From NCBI GenBank assembly GCA_947089905.1, contig CAMUMG010000002.1, positions 124,001 through 188,000 of the forward strand: 64,000 nucleotides of DNA. The letters are read 5' to 3'. Source of the DNA: an uncultured Lachnospiraceae bacterium. GTDB taxonomy: Bacteria; Bacillota; Clostridia; Lachnospirales; Lachnospiraceae. Each line of letters begins with the position of its first letter. Position 1 is the stretch's first letter. The position numbers and the translations under genes are program-made. This document shows, in pieces, positions 55,112 through 63,769 of the stretch. Below the pieces are notes generated by a model that was not told the origin of the DNA, did not search any database, and saw only the letters and a list, made by a program, of their open reading frames with translations.

Positions 55112-55542
55112 GTTATAGGGTGAATGCTTTTCGATACATCGATAAAAAAAATTTGGAAGAAATCAATGAAGCACTAGATTTTTTTCTTAAAATCAAGATT
55201 CAGGATCGGATTGTTTATTGTAATGATATCAATGGAATTCACATAAAGATAAACCTGAATGAACTTCTACTTGTTGAAACGTATGGAAGAAAACTAAGAT
55301 ATCTAATGTTAGATGGTAGAGAACATCTTTGTGAAGAACGGATATCTGAGACAGCGAAAAAGTTATCCCCATTTGGTTTTTTCCATATACAACGGTCGTA
55401 TATTGTCAATTTAAAATATATTGAAAAGGTAAACAGCCGTGAGATTACACTTTGTAATGGATTAAAGGTAGTAATCGGAAGGGTTCACAGTAAGGAGTTT
55501 AAGAAAGAGTTTTTTAAATGGAGAATGTACTTTGATAATTAA
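55112..55542 (+). pseudogene. LytTR response regulator, 3' exon (DNA-binding domain)
   Basis: It continues the receiver (YRVNAFRYIDKKNLEEINEA) and encodes a full LytTR DNA-binding domain: IKINLNELLLVETYGRKLRY, KLSPFGFFHIQRSYIVNLKY and INSREI-like ITLCNGLKVVIGRVHSKEF. LytTR proteins bind pairs of ~9-bp direct repeats two helical turns apart. Such a pair lies just downstream at 55547-55579. If the insertion is not spliced, an internal GTG/ATG could produce the DNA-binding half alone. Confidence 0.88.
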
Positions 55543-55546
55543 TTTG

Positions 55547-55579
55547 TGTCGTTTATACAAAATTTATGTCGTTTATACA
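55547..55579 (+). promoter_or_regulatory. Direct repeats, likely LytTR operator
   Basis: TGTCGTTTATACA occurs at 55547-55559 and again at 55567-55579, a 20-bp period. Spacing and length fit LytTR/AgrA binding sites. It lies between the LytTR gene and the lipoprotein gene, about 80 bases before the latter's start, with a TATAAA-like box at about 55610. Confidence 0.7.
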
Positions 55580-55657
55580 GGAAGTATTTTATTGTCTTTC
55601 TTACTGTGATATAAATAAGACGTTGATTATATTACAGTAGGAAGGAGGACTATAAGT

Positions 55658-56179
55658 TTGGAAAAGAAAATTTTAGGTATGTTACTTGGCATTGTAACAG
55701 TAGTCACTTTATTTTTAGGATGCGAAAACACGAAAGTAGACGAAAAAACAGAAAATATAGTGACAACAGCAGACGATGAAAGTAATACAGCAAAGGAAGA
55801 TTTAATGGATACAAGTAATGATAATCAAATAAAAGAGGATGTTGAGTTAGAAAATTTGATAGGAGAATATGAGTATTTATCGGATGATGGAATCGGTAAG
55901 TTAATTATAAAAAAAACACCCGATGGATATGACATTTCTGATTATGAATCAGAATCTTCTTATCGCTTTTTAGCGGATTCCTCTAACATAGAAACCATAG
56001 AAAATAATAGGATATATATAAAGTATCCCGAACAGGTATTTTCTGATGACACAGTTATCTTTCATTATTATATTTTAGAATATACTACAGATGAAATAAC
56101 TGTGTATTACACAAAATCTGTACTTGAAGAGGCTCAACTTTTATATCATGCCACAAAGAAAAAAGAGGATACAGATTGA
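55658..56179 (+). CDS. Small lipoprotein downstream of the LytTR system
   Basis: The 173-residue product has a signal peptide with lipobox LFLGC (Cys ~22), an acidic low-complexity linker (KVDEKTENIVTTADDESNTA) and a small C-terminal domain (IGEYEYLSDDGIGKLIIKKT ... TDEITVYYTKSVLEEAQLLY). No family is recognised. It starts with TTG, preceded by AAGGAGGA at good distance. The LytTR-type direct repeats upstream make it the likely main target of the two-component system. Confidence 0.8.
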   Translation: MEKKILGMLLGIVTVVTLFLGCENTKVDEKTENIVTTADDESNTAKEDLMDTSNDNQIKEDVELENLIGEYEYLSDDGIGKLIIKKTPDGYDISDYESESSYRFLADSSNIETIENNRIYIKYPEQVFSDDTVIFHYYILEYTTDEITVYYTKSVLEEAQLLYHATKKKEDTD

Positions 56180-56296
56180 TAGATTTTGAGATGGATAGAA
56201 AACAGGTAGAGCAGATTATCGAAAATATAAATGAAAAAGCGAGACAGAAAATCGACTGAATAAGAGAATTATCGAACAGTCACAGAAGAGGTGAAA

Positions 56297-57169
56297 ATGA
56301 GATCAGAAGAACAGATATATAATACTATTTTGAATTTTGCAAAGACAGATGAACGTATTCGCATGGTTACTTTGGAAGGATCACGAACAAATATAAATAT
56401 TCTTCCAGATGATTTCCAAGATTTTGATATTACTTTTTTTGTTACAGATATAAAGAGTTTTACAGCAAATGATGAATGGCTAGATGTGTTTGGTGAAAGA
56501 TTAATCATGCAAAAACCCGAAGATATGGAATTATTCCCCGCAGAAGAAAAAGGATTTTCTTATCTAATGCTGTTTTGGGATGACATTAAAATAGATTTAA
56601 CTTTGCTTCCATTGGACTTGATAGGTGAGTATTTTACATGGGACAAGCTAGTAAAACTGCTGCTGGATAAAGATAATCGTATTAATCAGCCACCAGTACC
56701 AACAGACATAGATTACCATTTGCAATGTCCAACAGAACGGATGTTTGATGATTGTTGTAATGAATTTTGGAATACTACACCGTATGTAGTAAAAGGACTA
56801 TGTCGCAAAGAAATTCTATTTGCTATTGACCATATGAATGATATAGTACGAAAAGAATTGCTCCGTATGATTTCGTGGTTGGTTGGTATTGAGCAAGGAT
56901 TTCATTTCAGTTTAGGAAAAAATTACAAATTTTTAGACCGATATATCTCAGAGGAATTGTGGAAACGACTTATGACAACTTATAGAATGGACTCCTACAC
57001 ACAAATGTGGGAATCTTTAGAACAGTGTATGGCATTATTTCGAGAAGTTTCAGCAGAAGTAGCACAACGATTGGACTATCTGTACCCATCATATGATGAA
57101 AAAGTCAGTAGTTATGTGATTAGGCAAAAGAAGAAATATAATGTAGATATGTATAATGAAGTTATATAA
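56297..57169 (+). CDS. Aminoglycoside 6-adenylyltransferase-like protein, ANT(6) family
   Basis: The 290-residue protein matches the streptomycin adenylyltransferase (AadE/ANT(6)) family: EEQIYNTILNFAKTDERIRM, VTLEGSRTN (nucleotide-binding GSR), DFQDFDITFFV with the metal-binding Asp pair, DIKIDLTLLPLD, and KGLCRKEILFAIDHMNDIVR followed by LLRMISWLVG. These enzymes transfer AMP to the 6-hydroxyl of streptomycin. Chromosomal homologues of uncertain activity are common in Clostridia, so resistance is only a possibility. ATG 56297 follows AGAGGTG. Confidence 0.85.
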   Translation: MRSEEQIYNTILNFAKTDERIRMVTLEGSRTNINILPDDFQDFDITFFVTDIKSFTANDEWLDVFGERLIMQKPEDMELFPAEEKGFSYLMLFWDDIKIDLTLLPLDLIGEYFTWDKLVKLLLDKDNRINQPPVPTDIDYHLQCPTERMFDDCCNEFWNTTPYVVKGLCRKEILFAIDHMNDIVRKELLRMISWLVGIEQGFHFSLGKNYKFLDRYISEELWKRLMTTYRMDSYTQMWESLEQCMALFREVSAEVAQRLDYLYPSYDEKVSSYVIRQKKKYNVDMYNEVI

Positions 57170-57212
57170 TTCAATTAAAAATTTTAGTAATGACTTTTTA
57201 GGAGATGTATAT

Positions 57213-57968
57213 ATGAATAGACATAAAAGGATAACCATATTGATATGTGCTTTTCTAATGGCTTTGAGTATTGTTGCTTGTAAGCAAACAAAAGAAGATG
57301 AATTTGCTACAAATCAGCAGGAAAGCGATAAACAAACGAGTGAGAGTACAGATTCAAAGATAAAAGGAGATGAAATCATAAATGAAGAGAAACCCTCTGT
57401 AAATCAGCAAGAAAACAGTAAACAGACGGTTGAAAATGAAGATTCGGAAGCGACAGCAGAAGAACTATTAGATTTATTTATCAATGGTTCAATAAACGCA
57501 GTTGACTCCGAAGATTTGACATCGACATTTAATATTACTGATTTAAATATGGATTCTGAAGAATGGGATTCCTATTCTATTGGAGAGAAAGTCGATCTTG
57601 ACAATGATGGAGAAAACGAACTCATTATTTGCGGACCTTATGGCGGAATATACCTTGATGCGCGTGATAATAAGGTATATAAGTTTGCCGGGGAAGGTGG
57701 CACTGCTCTCATTCTTTCTTATACCTATTATAATGGAGATATATGGATTATGTATAGCAACAGGTCGAGTGCAGGATTTGAATTTTATCATATGGAAAAA
57801 TTTGAAGGAGCTGATAACTTAGCTGCAGAAATGAATTTTGGCGAAGAATTTGACATCAATAATGTAGAAGATGGAGTGAAATATACATTAAATGGAACTG
57901 AAATTTCTTATGATGAATATACAGCATTATGCAGCAAAATTTTTGCTGCTGAGGTAAGTACAAACTGA
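57213..57968 (+). CDS. Lipoprotein with EF-hand-like loop
   Basis: The 251-residue product has a signal peptide with lipobox SIVAC (Cys ~22), a Gln/Ser/Glu-rich linker containing two similar segments (TNQQESDKQTSES and VNQQENSKQTVEN) and a globular C-terminal domain. A Ca-binding-like DLDNDGENELIICG loop is followed by an aromatic beta segment (ILSYTYYNGDIWIMYSNRSS). Function unknown. TAGGAGATG precedes ATG 57213, which is 57 codons-equivalent bases inside a longer frame that overlaps the ANT gene. Confidence 0.75.
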   Translation: MNRHKRITILICAFLMALSIVACKQTKEDEFATNQQESDKQTSESTDSKIKGDEIINEEKPSVNQQENSKQTVENEDSEATAEELLDLFINGSINAVDSEDLTSTFNITDLNMDSEEWDSYSIGEKVDLDNDGENELIICGPYGGIYLDARDNKVYKFAGEGGTALILSYTYYNGDIWIMYSNRSSAGFEFYHMEKFEGADNLAAEMNFGEEFDINNVEDGVKYTLNGTEISYDEYTALCSKIFAAEVSTN

Positions 57969-57987
57969 AAGAAAAACCACTCAAAAT

Positions 57988-58060
57988 GGGGATGTCGCAA
58001 TAAGTGTTAAACATATAATATCTTATATATGATTTTCTTAGTACGACATCCCCTGTTTTT
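57988..58060. terminator. Terminator between convergent lipoprotein and fucosidase genes
   Basis: A perfect 10-bp stem GGGGATGTCG/CGACATCCCC (57988-57997 with 58044-58053) with a 46-nt loop is followed by GTTTTTATC. Confidence 0.65.
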
Positions 58061-58092
58061 ATCTCTTTAATTCTTAACTATCTAAAATTATC

Positions 58093-59412
58093 CTATATAA
58101 AAAGTTTAACTATAGTATCCAATCGATTTTCCCTCTGAACTGCATCAGGTATCAAAATTTTTACTCCTTCTATAGTCTGTTCAAATGGAACTTCTATTCC
58201 ATTTAGAAACGTTGCTTTTCTGATCGCCATATTTTTTGGCATTTCTTTTGCAGGTAAAGTCATATTTTGAAATGTATTACAATCTAAAATGTGAACATAA
58301 ATGGCATTATCTGTATAAGTACATCCATATACTCCATCTACAGGTTGCCAAACTCCTCCACGGGTTGCATAGATAGCTTCTCCATTTTCAGCAAGCCATG
58401 TTCCCATTTGTTTTAAGACCTTTTTAGCTTCCTCTGGAATACAGCCTTCGCAATCTGGTCCTACATTTAACAAAAGATTTCCGTCGCGACAGACTGTATT
58501 AATCAGCATACGAAGCAGAAAAGGAAAATCCTGAAATTTGTCATGAGGTCGATATCCCCATGTTTCGGAAACAGACATACATTTTTCCCACGGAATAGGT
58601 ACTATTTTACCCTGTACTTCATGAACCCCTTCATCTGTTTCAAAATCTCCTCTATATCCAGAACGAGGAGTAACCATGATCCCAGGTTGATAGGATCGTG
58701 CCATTCTATTCAATTTTAATGGTTCCCATAACCAGGCTGCGTCTGCATCTGTGCCCTGATGTGATAACCACCCTCCATCATACCAGAGAATTTCTACTTT
58801 TCCGTATTGTGTACATAATTCTTCTACCTGATCATAGGCCTGTTTTTTCATAAGTGCTGCACTTTCTGGCTGCCCCTTTGGATCAAAATAGCCTGAAAAT
58901 CGCCAATCCATTGGAGAATAGTAAAGTCCTGTGTGTATTCCCCTTTCATGGCAGATATCTGTAAAAGCTTTTACATAATCAGCGTTCTGACCACATTGCA
59001 TAGAAGTAAAATTTTTATAACTTCCTTTACTGTCCCAAAGAGCGAAACCATCATGATGTCTTGTGACCATAACAGCATATTTCATTCCTGCACTTTCTGC
59101 TACATCAATCCATTCCTCTACTATTTCTTTAGCAGATCTTTCAGGATGAAATTCTTCTTCTGCGATCTTACGATATGTATCTTCTGCAATTTTTTCATTG
59201 AAATATGCCCATTCTCCCTTACCAATCACAGAATAAATTCCCCAATGGATAAAAAGACCAAATTTCGCATCTCTCCACCAACAAATCTCATCATCACTAA
59301 GATGAAGATCCTCCGCATCTTCTCCAAAAAGACCATTAAAATTCATTTGATTGCCAAGCTGTCCTTTCAGCATAGATGCTAATTCAGCCCCATTCATAAT
59401 ATGTTCTGCCAT
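58093..59412 (-). CDS. Alpha-L-fucosidase, GH29
   Basis: The 439-residue protein matches GH29: WWRDAKFGLFIHWGIYSVIG, MKYAVMVTRHHDGFALWDSK, GIHTGLYYSPMDW, and the nucleophile Asp in VEILWYDGGWLS, then SETWGYRPHDKF and RDGNLLLNVGPDCEG. It hydrolyses terminal alpha-L-fucose, for example from host mucin glycans, suggesting a gut habitat. There is no signal peptide, so it acts in the cytoplasm on imported oligosaccharides. ATG 59412 follows GGAAGGGA; the frame extends to GTG 59457 without a site. It stands alone. Confidence 0.94.
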   Translation of the reverse strand: MAEHIMNGAELASMLKGQLGNQMNFNGLFGEDAEDLHLSDDEICWWRDAKFGLFIHWGIYSVIGKGEWAYFNEKIAEDTYRKIAEEEFHPERSAKEIVEEWIDVAESAGMKYAVMVTRHHDGFALWDSKGSYKNFTSMQCGQNADYVKAFTDICHERGIHTGLYYSPMDWRFSGYFDPKGQPESAALMKKQAYDQVEELCTQYGKVEILWYDGGWLSHQGTDADAAWLWEPLKLNRMARSYQPGIMVTPRSGYRGDFETDEGVHEVQGKIVPIPWEKCMSVSETWGYRPHDKFQDFPFLLRMLINTVCRDGNLLLNVGPDCEGCIPEEAKKVLKQMGTWLAENGEAIYATRGGVWQPVDGVYGCTYTDNAIYVHILDCNTFQNMTLPAKEMPKNMAIRKATFLNGIEVPFEQTIEGVKILIPDAVQRENRLDTIVKLFI

Positions 59413-59609
59413 CCGTTTTATCCCTTCCAAAATAAATTTTTGATCTGTTATTCGCACTTATTATACTATAGATTTTTAAAAATTTTCAACAAGATAATTT
59501 ATCAACCGAAATTCTTTTTACAAAAATTAATTATTATTTTATCTTTATTTATATAATTATAAAGAATATGGTTATATGATAGGTGAACAAAACAAGGAGG
59601 AGTATTACG

Positions 59610-59990
59610 ATGAAAACATTTATCAAGATTATACTATGTATTGTTGGCTCGATGATTACTTTAATAATAGTATTTTGGTTTAGTTTTTCTTATGTGACAA
59701 ATTATAGAAAGACAACATGTGATACATCTATTTCACCAGACGGAAAATATAAATTGATACTCCAAGCAATTGGAGAGCCTGATTGGCCTTTTGGTTCAGC
59801 AAGTGGAAGATTGATTCTTAAAGAGGATAAAAATAAAATATCTCAAATAGATTTTGAATTGAGAAATGACGGTGCAAGTATAAACAGTAATTGTTGGAAA
59901 GTCATATGGTATGACGATTGTGTAGAAGTTATTTTGTCAGGGGAAGAGCAAGACAATGAACAAATTATTTTGTATTTCAATGGTGATTAG
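59610..59990 (+). CDS. Small membrane-anchored protein, unknown function
   Basis: AAGGAGG lies 10 bases before the ATG. The 126-residue product has one N-terminal transmembrane helix (IILCIVGSMITLIIVFWFSF) and a small extracytoplasmic beta domain (ISPDGKYKLILQAIGEPDWP; FGSASGRLIL; CWKVIWYDDCVEVILSG). Similar short proteins of unknown function occur in Clostridia. A decayed peptidase pseudogene follows. Confidence 0.7.
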   Translation: MKTFIKIILCIVGSMITLIIVFWFSFSYVTNYRKTTCDTSISPDGKYKLILQAIGEPDWPFGSASGRLILKEDKNKISQIDFELRNDGASINSNCWKVIWYDDCVEVILSGEEQDNEQIILYFNGD

Positions 59991-60660
59991 GTGAAGAAAA
60001 ACAAAATAATTGCTCTTGTCTGGATATTTGGCACTCTACTTTTTATATCTGTACATTTGATCAGCTATTTTCACTATAAATTGGTTTAATCCACTGATCT
60101 GGATTATGCAAAAGGAAGCGACTGTCGATATCGAATTATCCTGTGATGAGAAAGTTATACAGAATACTAATTATACTACACGAAAAGCATATACAGAAAC
60201 ATTGTTATCTACACTTCACAGATAAAGTATAAAGAAGACTATTTTATCAACTCAATTTTATCAAGAAAAACAGATTATGAAAAAAAGACTTAGAAATATT
60301 TTAGATAAAACAGGAAAGAAAAATGGAATAGCTATATTGATTTGTATCATTATTTTAACAGTCAGTTTTGAAACATTTGTGGACTTGTTCCATTACAAAA
60401 GAAAGTATAAAAGAGATATCTGACCAGTTGGAAATCCATTCAGTAAGTATTCTGTTTCTATAGGAAATTTAACGATTGCATTATATGAAGATAAACAGGA
60501 TATTACAGATAAATTGAATGAAAACAGTCTGAGTTATAATAAATACGACTACAATATAAAAATGTGTAAAACGCAGACATAGCGTTCTGTGATTAACAGC
60601 AAATGCACAGCAGATATTTCTATGGATATCCCACTGTCTGTATAATATAAGGGGAGAATG
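59991..60660 (+). pseudogene. Degraded M56/BlaR1-type metallopeptidase and small frame
   Basis: Directly after the previous stop, a GTG frame of 32 codons encodes a membrane helix (NKIIALVWIFGTLLFISVHL). Then fragments read VDIELSCDEKVI with AYTETLLSTLH (60100-60225), IMKKRLRNILDKTGKKNGIA with a membrane helix (to about 60423), and YSVSIGNLTIALYEDKQDI. The order fits the C-terminal half of a BlaR1-like M56 peptidase (the E..CDE metal region, then the loop before the last helix), but stops and frameshifts separate the parts and HExxH is missing. BlaR1 proteins sense beta-lactams. Confidence 0.55.
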
Positions 60661-60738
60661 CAAGAGAAGAGTTTAGGATAGGATTGATTTCAGTATAGTT
60701 AATATCAGTATTGTTACATTCCGATTTTCGGAATACAG

Positions 60739-61617
60739 TCATATACTACTGGAACGGTATTCACTTGGTGTCATGCTATAAGATTTTCGGAAAACTTTTC
60801 CAAAGTAAGCACTATCCGAGAAACCGCACTGCTGGCAGATGTCGGTAATAGTCATACTGGTTTCTAAAAGTAATTTTTTTGATTGATTCAAACGGTAATT
60901 AATTAGATATTCCATAGGGCTTTGACCTATGTTTTTCTTAAAGCAGCGGGAGGCTTCCCTTTCGCTGACACTGGCTGCTTTTGCTATTTCTGCTAAAGCG
61001 ATCTTTTCAGGGTAATGCTGGTTGATATATGCTATCATACTGCGCAAACGGTTCGTCTGATCTGTTCCTATAATGTTTTGGTTGCCAGGGTTCTCCTGAA
61101 GCTCCTTAATAAGAAGATTCCATGTTTCCGAGAGGATATTTCGGGTTTGGAATTCCGAATCTGTTTCGTTTTGCAATTCCCTTAAGTGATACAGGTTTTT
61201 CAGTATCAGATTAGCTGTTGAATGTCCTCTGTGGATAATATGCACTTCAATCTGCCTGTTGTTAATGATCGGATTTAGATATTTTGTTTCAAAACGACTC
61301 TTAAAGTGCCCGCCTAAAAAAACGGGATGAAAAATATGATTTATTTCTATTGTTTTCACGCCCGAAGAAGCATTCTGTTTCATACACATTACATTGCTGT
61401 TGACAAAGAATCCGTCACCTTGACGGATTGTATATTCGGCACCGATGGTTACAATTTTGCTAGTACCCTCCTGTATATATCCTAGTTCTAATTCTTCATG
61501 CCAATGCCACGGAATTACAAAATTAGTCAAGTCACGCTTGTGGAGGCAATAAGGATACTCTATTGTCATACCCTCAATGATTTCAACTTGGTTTCTATCT
61601 GTTTCAAAAGCCTGCAT
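60739..61617 (-). CDS. AraC-family regulator with cupin sensor
   Basis: The 292-residue protein has an AraC-type cupin (FVIPWHWHEELELGYIQEGT; IRQGDGFFVNSNVMC) and two C-terminal helix-turn-helix motifs (IALAEIAKAASVSEREASRC; TITDICQQCGFSDSAYFGKV followed by FRKSYSMTPSEYR). ATG 61617 follows GCAGGTGA; the longer frame from 61692 lacks a site. It is divergent from the iron alcohol dehydrogenase gene and most likely regulates it. Confidence 0.9.
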   Translation of the reverse strand: MQAFETDRNQVEIIEGMTIEYPYCLHKRDLTNFVIPWHWHEELELGYIQEGTSKIVTIGAEYTIRQGDGFFVNSNVMCMKQNASSGVKTIEINHIFHPVFLGGHFKSRFETKYLNPIINNRQIEVHIIHRGHSTANLILKNLYHLRELQNETDSEFQTRNILSETWNLLIKELQENPGNQNIIGTDQTNRLRSMIAYINQHYPEKIALAEIAKAASVSEREASRCFKKNIGQSPMEYLINYRLNQSKKLLLETSMTITDICQQCGFSDSAYFGKVFRKSYSMTPSEYRSSSI

Positions 61618-61888
61618 ATGTTCACCTGCCTTGTCTTTGCTATTAGTATAATTATAACATATCTGTCCTGATAGTTCTATATTAAGGCTCAATAATTATA
61701 TTTTTATGAACACATTATCTGTATAATATAATCATAGAGCGCGCTTAAAATTTAAGGCGAGGAGGGCTGTTTAGTACGCAGTGTTATGATTAAGAAAGAC
61801 ATTTTTATGGACGTAAGGATTAAAAGAATTCCGGAAGTAACGATTTAAACAGTTAGCACTTGTAACATGAAAAAAGGAGGAAAATATC

Positions 61889-63088
61889 ATGACAAATAAT
61901 TTTGAGTTTTATGCACCGACAAAAGTAATTTTTGGAAAGGGGGTTGAAATTGAAACAGGAAAGCAGATAAAAGAATTTGGGGCAACCAGTGTTCTGATTG
62001 TATATGGAGGCGGGAGCGTGAAACGTTCGGGACTGCTGGGAAAAGTAGAAAATGCACTCCGTGAGGCGCAGATTATGTTTTGCGAACTGGGAGGCGTAGT
62101 TCCTAATCCACATTTAGATAAGGTTTATGAGGGAATCCGTATCGGCAAATCAAAAAATGTTGATTTTCTTCTTGCTGTTGGAGGCGGGAGCGTGATTGAT
62201 ACGGCAAAAGCGATTGCGTATGGGCTGGCAGAACCGGAGAAAGATGTATGGGAGCTGTTTGACCATACACGCATAGCAAGAAAGTGCATTCCGGTTGCCA
62301 GTGTATTATCCATTGCTGCAGCAGGAAGTGAAACATCGAAAGGATGCGTAATCACAAATGAAAAAACCGGAGAAAAGCGTGCTTATGATGATAATCTTGC
62401 CCGTCCGAAGTTTGCCATTATGAATCCGGAGTATACGAAATCTCTCCCAGATTACCAAACGGAGGCAGGATGTACGGATATTATGATGCACACGATGGAA
62501 CGGTATTTTACCAATGGAGGCAATATGGAGATTACGGATGCTATTGCAGAAGGATTACTGCGTACTGTTATGAAAAATGCAGTTATTCTGCATCAGAATC
62601 CGGGAGATTATGATGCCCGTGCGGAAATTATGTGGGCAGGGAGCATTGCCCATAATGACCTTACCGGCTGCGGAAATGATGGAGGGGATTTTATGACACA
62701 TAAACTGGAACACGAATTGGGAGGTATGTTTGACGTGACTCATGGTGCGGGGCTTGCGGCTGTATGGTCAAGTTGGGCAAGATACGTTTGCGGAGAATGT
62801 CTGCACCGTTTTGTTCGTTATGCAAGGAATGTTATGGGTGTTATTTTGGATGGCACAGATGAAGAAGTTGCTGAGGCTGGTATTTGTGCAATGGAGGATT
62901 TTTACCGTAGTATTGGGATGCCTACGAACCTGAATGAGCTTGGAATACACCCGACGGATGCTCAGATAGAGGATATGGCAAAACGATGTATGATTGCGGC
63001 AGGAACGGGAACAGGCTCTGCGAAAAAACTGAAACAGGAGGATGCAATTCGTATTTACCAAAATGCCCGTGGATGCTGTTGTTATTGA
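61889..63088 (+). CDS. Iron-containing alcohol dehydrogenase (BdhA/YqhD-like)
   Basis: The 399-residue group III dehydrogenase has the NAD(P) motif VGGGSVIDTAKAIAYG and metal ligands in CTDIMMHTMERYF and HKLEHELGGMFDVTHGAGLA, plus the N-terminal FYAPTKVIFGKG. It resembles NADPH-dependent butanol/aldehyde reductases that detoxify or ferment aldehydes. AAAAGGAGG precedes the ATG. Codon use is GC-richer than the surroundings. The divergent AraC gene is its likely regulator. Confidence 0.93.
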   Translation: MTNNFEFYAPTKVIFGKGVEIETGKQIKEFGATSVLIVYGGGSVKRSGLLGKVENALREAQIMFCELGGVVPNPHLDKVYEGIRIGKSKNVDFLLAVGGGSVIDTAKAIAYGLAEPEKDVWELFDHTRIARKCIPVASVLSIAAAGSETSKGCVITNEKTGEKRAYDDNLARPKFAIMNPEYTKSLPDYQTEAGCTDIMMHTMERYFTNGGNMEITDAIAEGLLRTVMKNAVILHQNPGDYDARAEIMWAGSIAHNDLTGCGNDGGDFMTHKLEHELGGMFDVTHGAGLAAVWSSWARYVCGECLHRFVRYARNVMGVILDGTDEEVAEAGICAMEDFYRSIGMPTNLNELGIHPTDAQIEDMAKRCMIAAGTGTGSAKKLKQEDAIRIYQNARGCCCY

Positions 63089-63142
63089 AAAAAACATATA
63101 TTGGTTTTATAATGTTAGGGATGAAACACGTGTAATTGTACA

Positions 63143-63303
63143 TGATATGCTGCTCATGGAGTATATACTGTATATCGTTATTCTTATGATGATTATATTT
63201 GCGAATTTGTAATACTAGAAGATAATCCAGACTCTATACAAATGATAGATATATATGTTCCAAACCTATATCCTATATATGATGAGGGCGAAGAATTGTT
63301 TTG
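63143..63303 (+). pseudogene. Small gene remnant, frameshifted
   Basis: A frame without a start codon encodes AAHGVYTVYRYSYDDYICEF and ends DEGEELF. Upstream sequence in another frame (NVRDETRVIVHDM) appears to be its earlier part, separated by a frameshift near 63143. No family is recognised. Confidence 0.35.
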
Positions 63304-63313
63304 AGGAGGATTT

Positions 63314-63661
63314 ATGAAAAAGAACTTTATTTTACCGCTGGCAGTTTCAGTGGCGGTTATGCTGATACTTCCGTGGTTAGTGGTTACTTTCGTAAAAGAC
63401 GACGCGGGAATGGCAGTATGTTTCCTTTTATTTTTTGTGATTAATCCAGTATATTTCATAATAATTGGAGCATTTGCAGAAAGGGATATCAAACACCTAT
63501 GGAGTCTTTTAGTTATTTCAGCAATACTGTTTTTGACTAGCACATGGATTTTCTTTGACATAGGTGAGATAGCATTTATCCTGTATATGGTAATCTATCT
63601 TGTTTTAGGTATAGCATCTATGCTAATCTCCATATTCATCAGAAAGAAAACTCATAGATGA
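63314..63661 (+). CDS. Small four-helix membrane protein, unknown function
   Basis: GAGGAGG lies 6 bases before the ATG. The 115-residue product is almost entirely hydrophobic with four predicted helices (FILPLAVSVAVMLILPWLVV; GMAVCFLLFFVINPVYFIII; HLWSLLVISAILFLTSTWIF; IAFILYMVIYLVLGIASMLI) and a basic end. No transporter motif is recognised. It lies just upstream of the TetR-type gene and reads in the same direction. Confidence 0.65.
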   Translation: MKKNFILPLAVSVAVMLILPWLVVTFVKDDAGMAVCFLLFFVINPVYFIIIGAFAERDIKHLWSLLVISAILFLTSTWIFFDIGEIAFILYMVIYLVLGIASMLISIFIRKKTHR

Positions 63662-63709
63662 TTTCTAACTTACTATATTATATATATGTTTATTGTATCA
63701 TCAAACCTA

Positions 63710-63756
63710 TTGACTTTTTGAACAGTGTTCAATATAATATGATTGAACACTGTTCA
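63710..63756 (+). promoter_or_regulatory. Sigma-A promoter with TetR-type operators
   Basis: TTGACT (63710-63715) and TATAAT (63733-63738) are 17 bases apart. Palindromes TGAACAGTGTTCA (63719-63731) and TGAACACTGTTCA (63744-63756) occupy the spacer and the region just after the -10 box, in the arrangement expected for autorepression by the following TetR protein. Confidence 0.85.
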
Positions 63757-63769
63757 AGAAGGAGTTACG

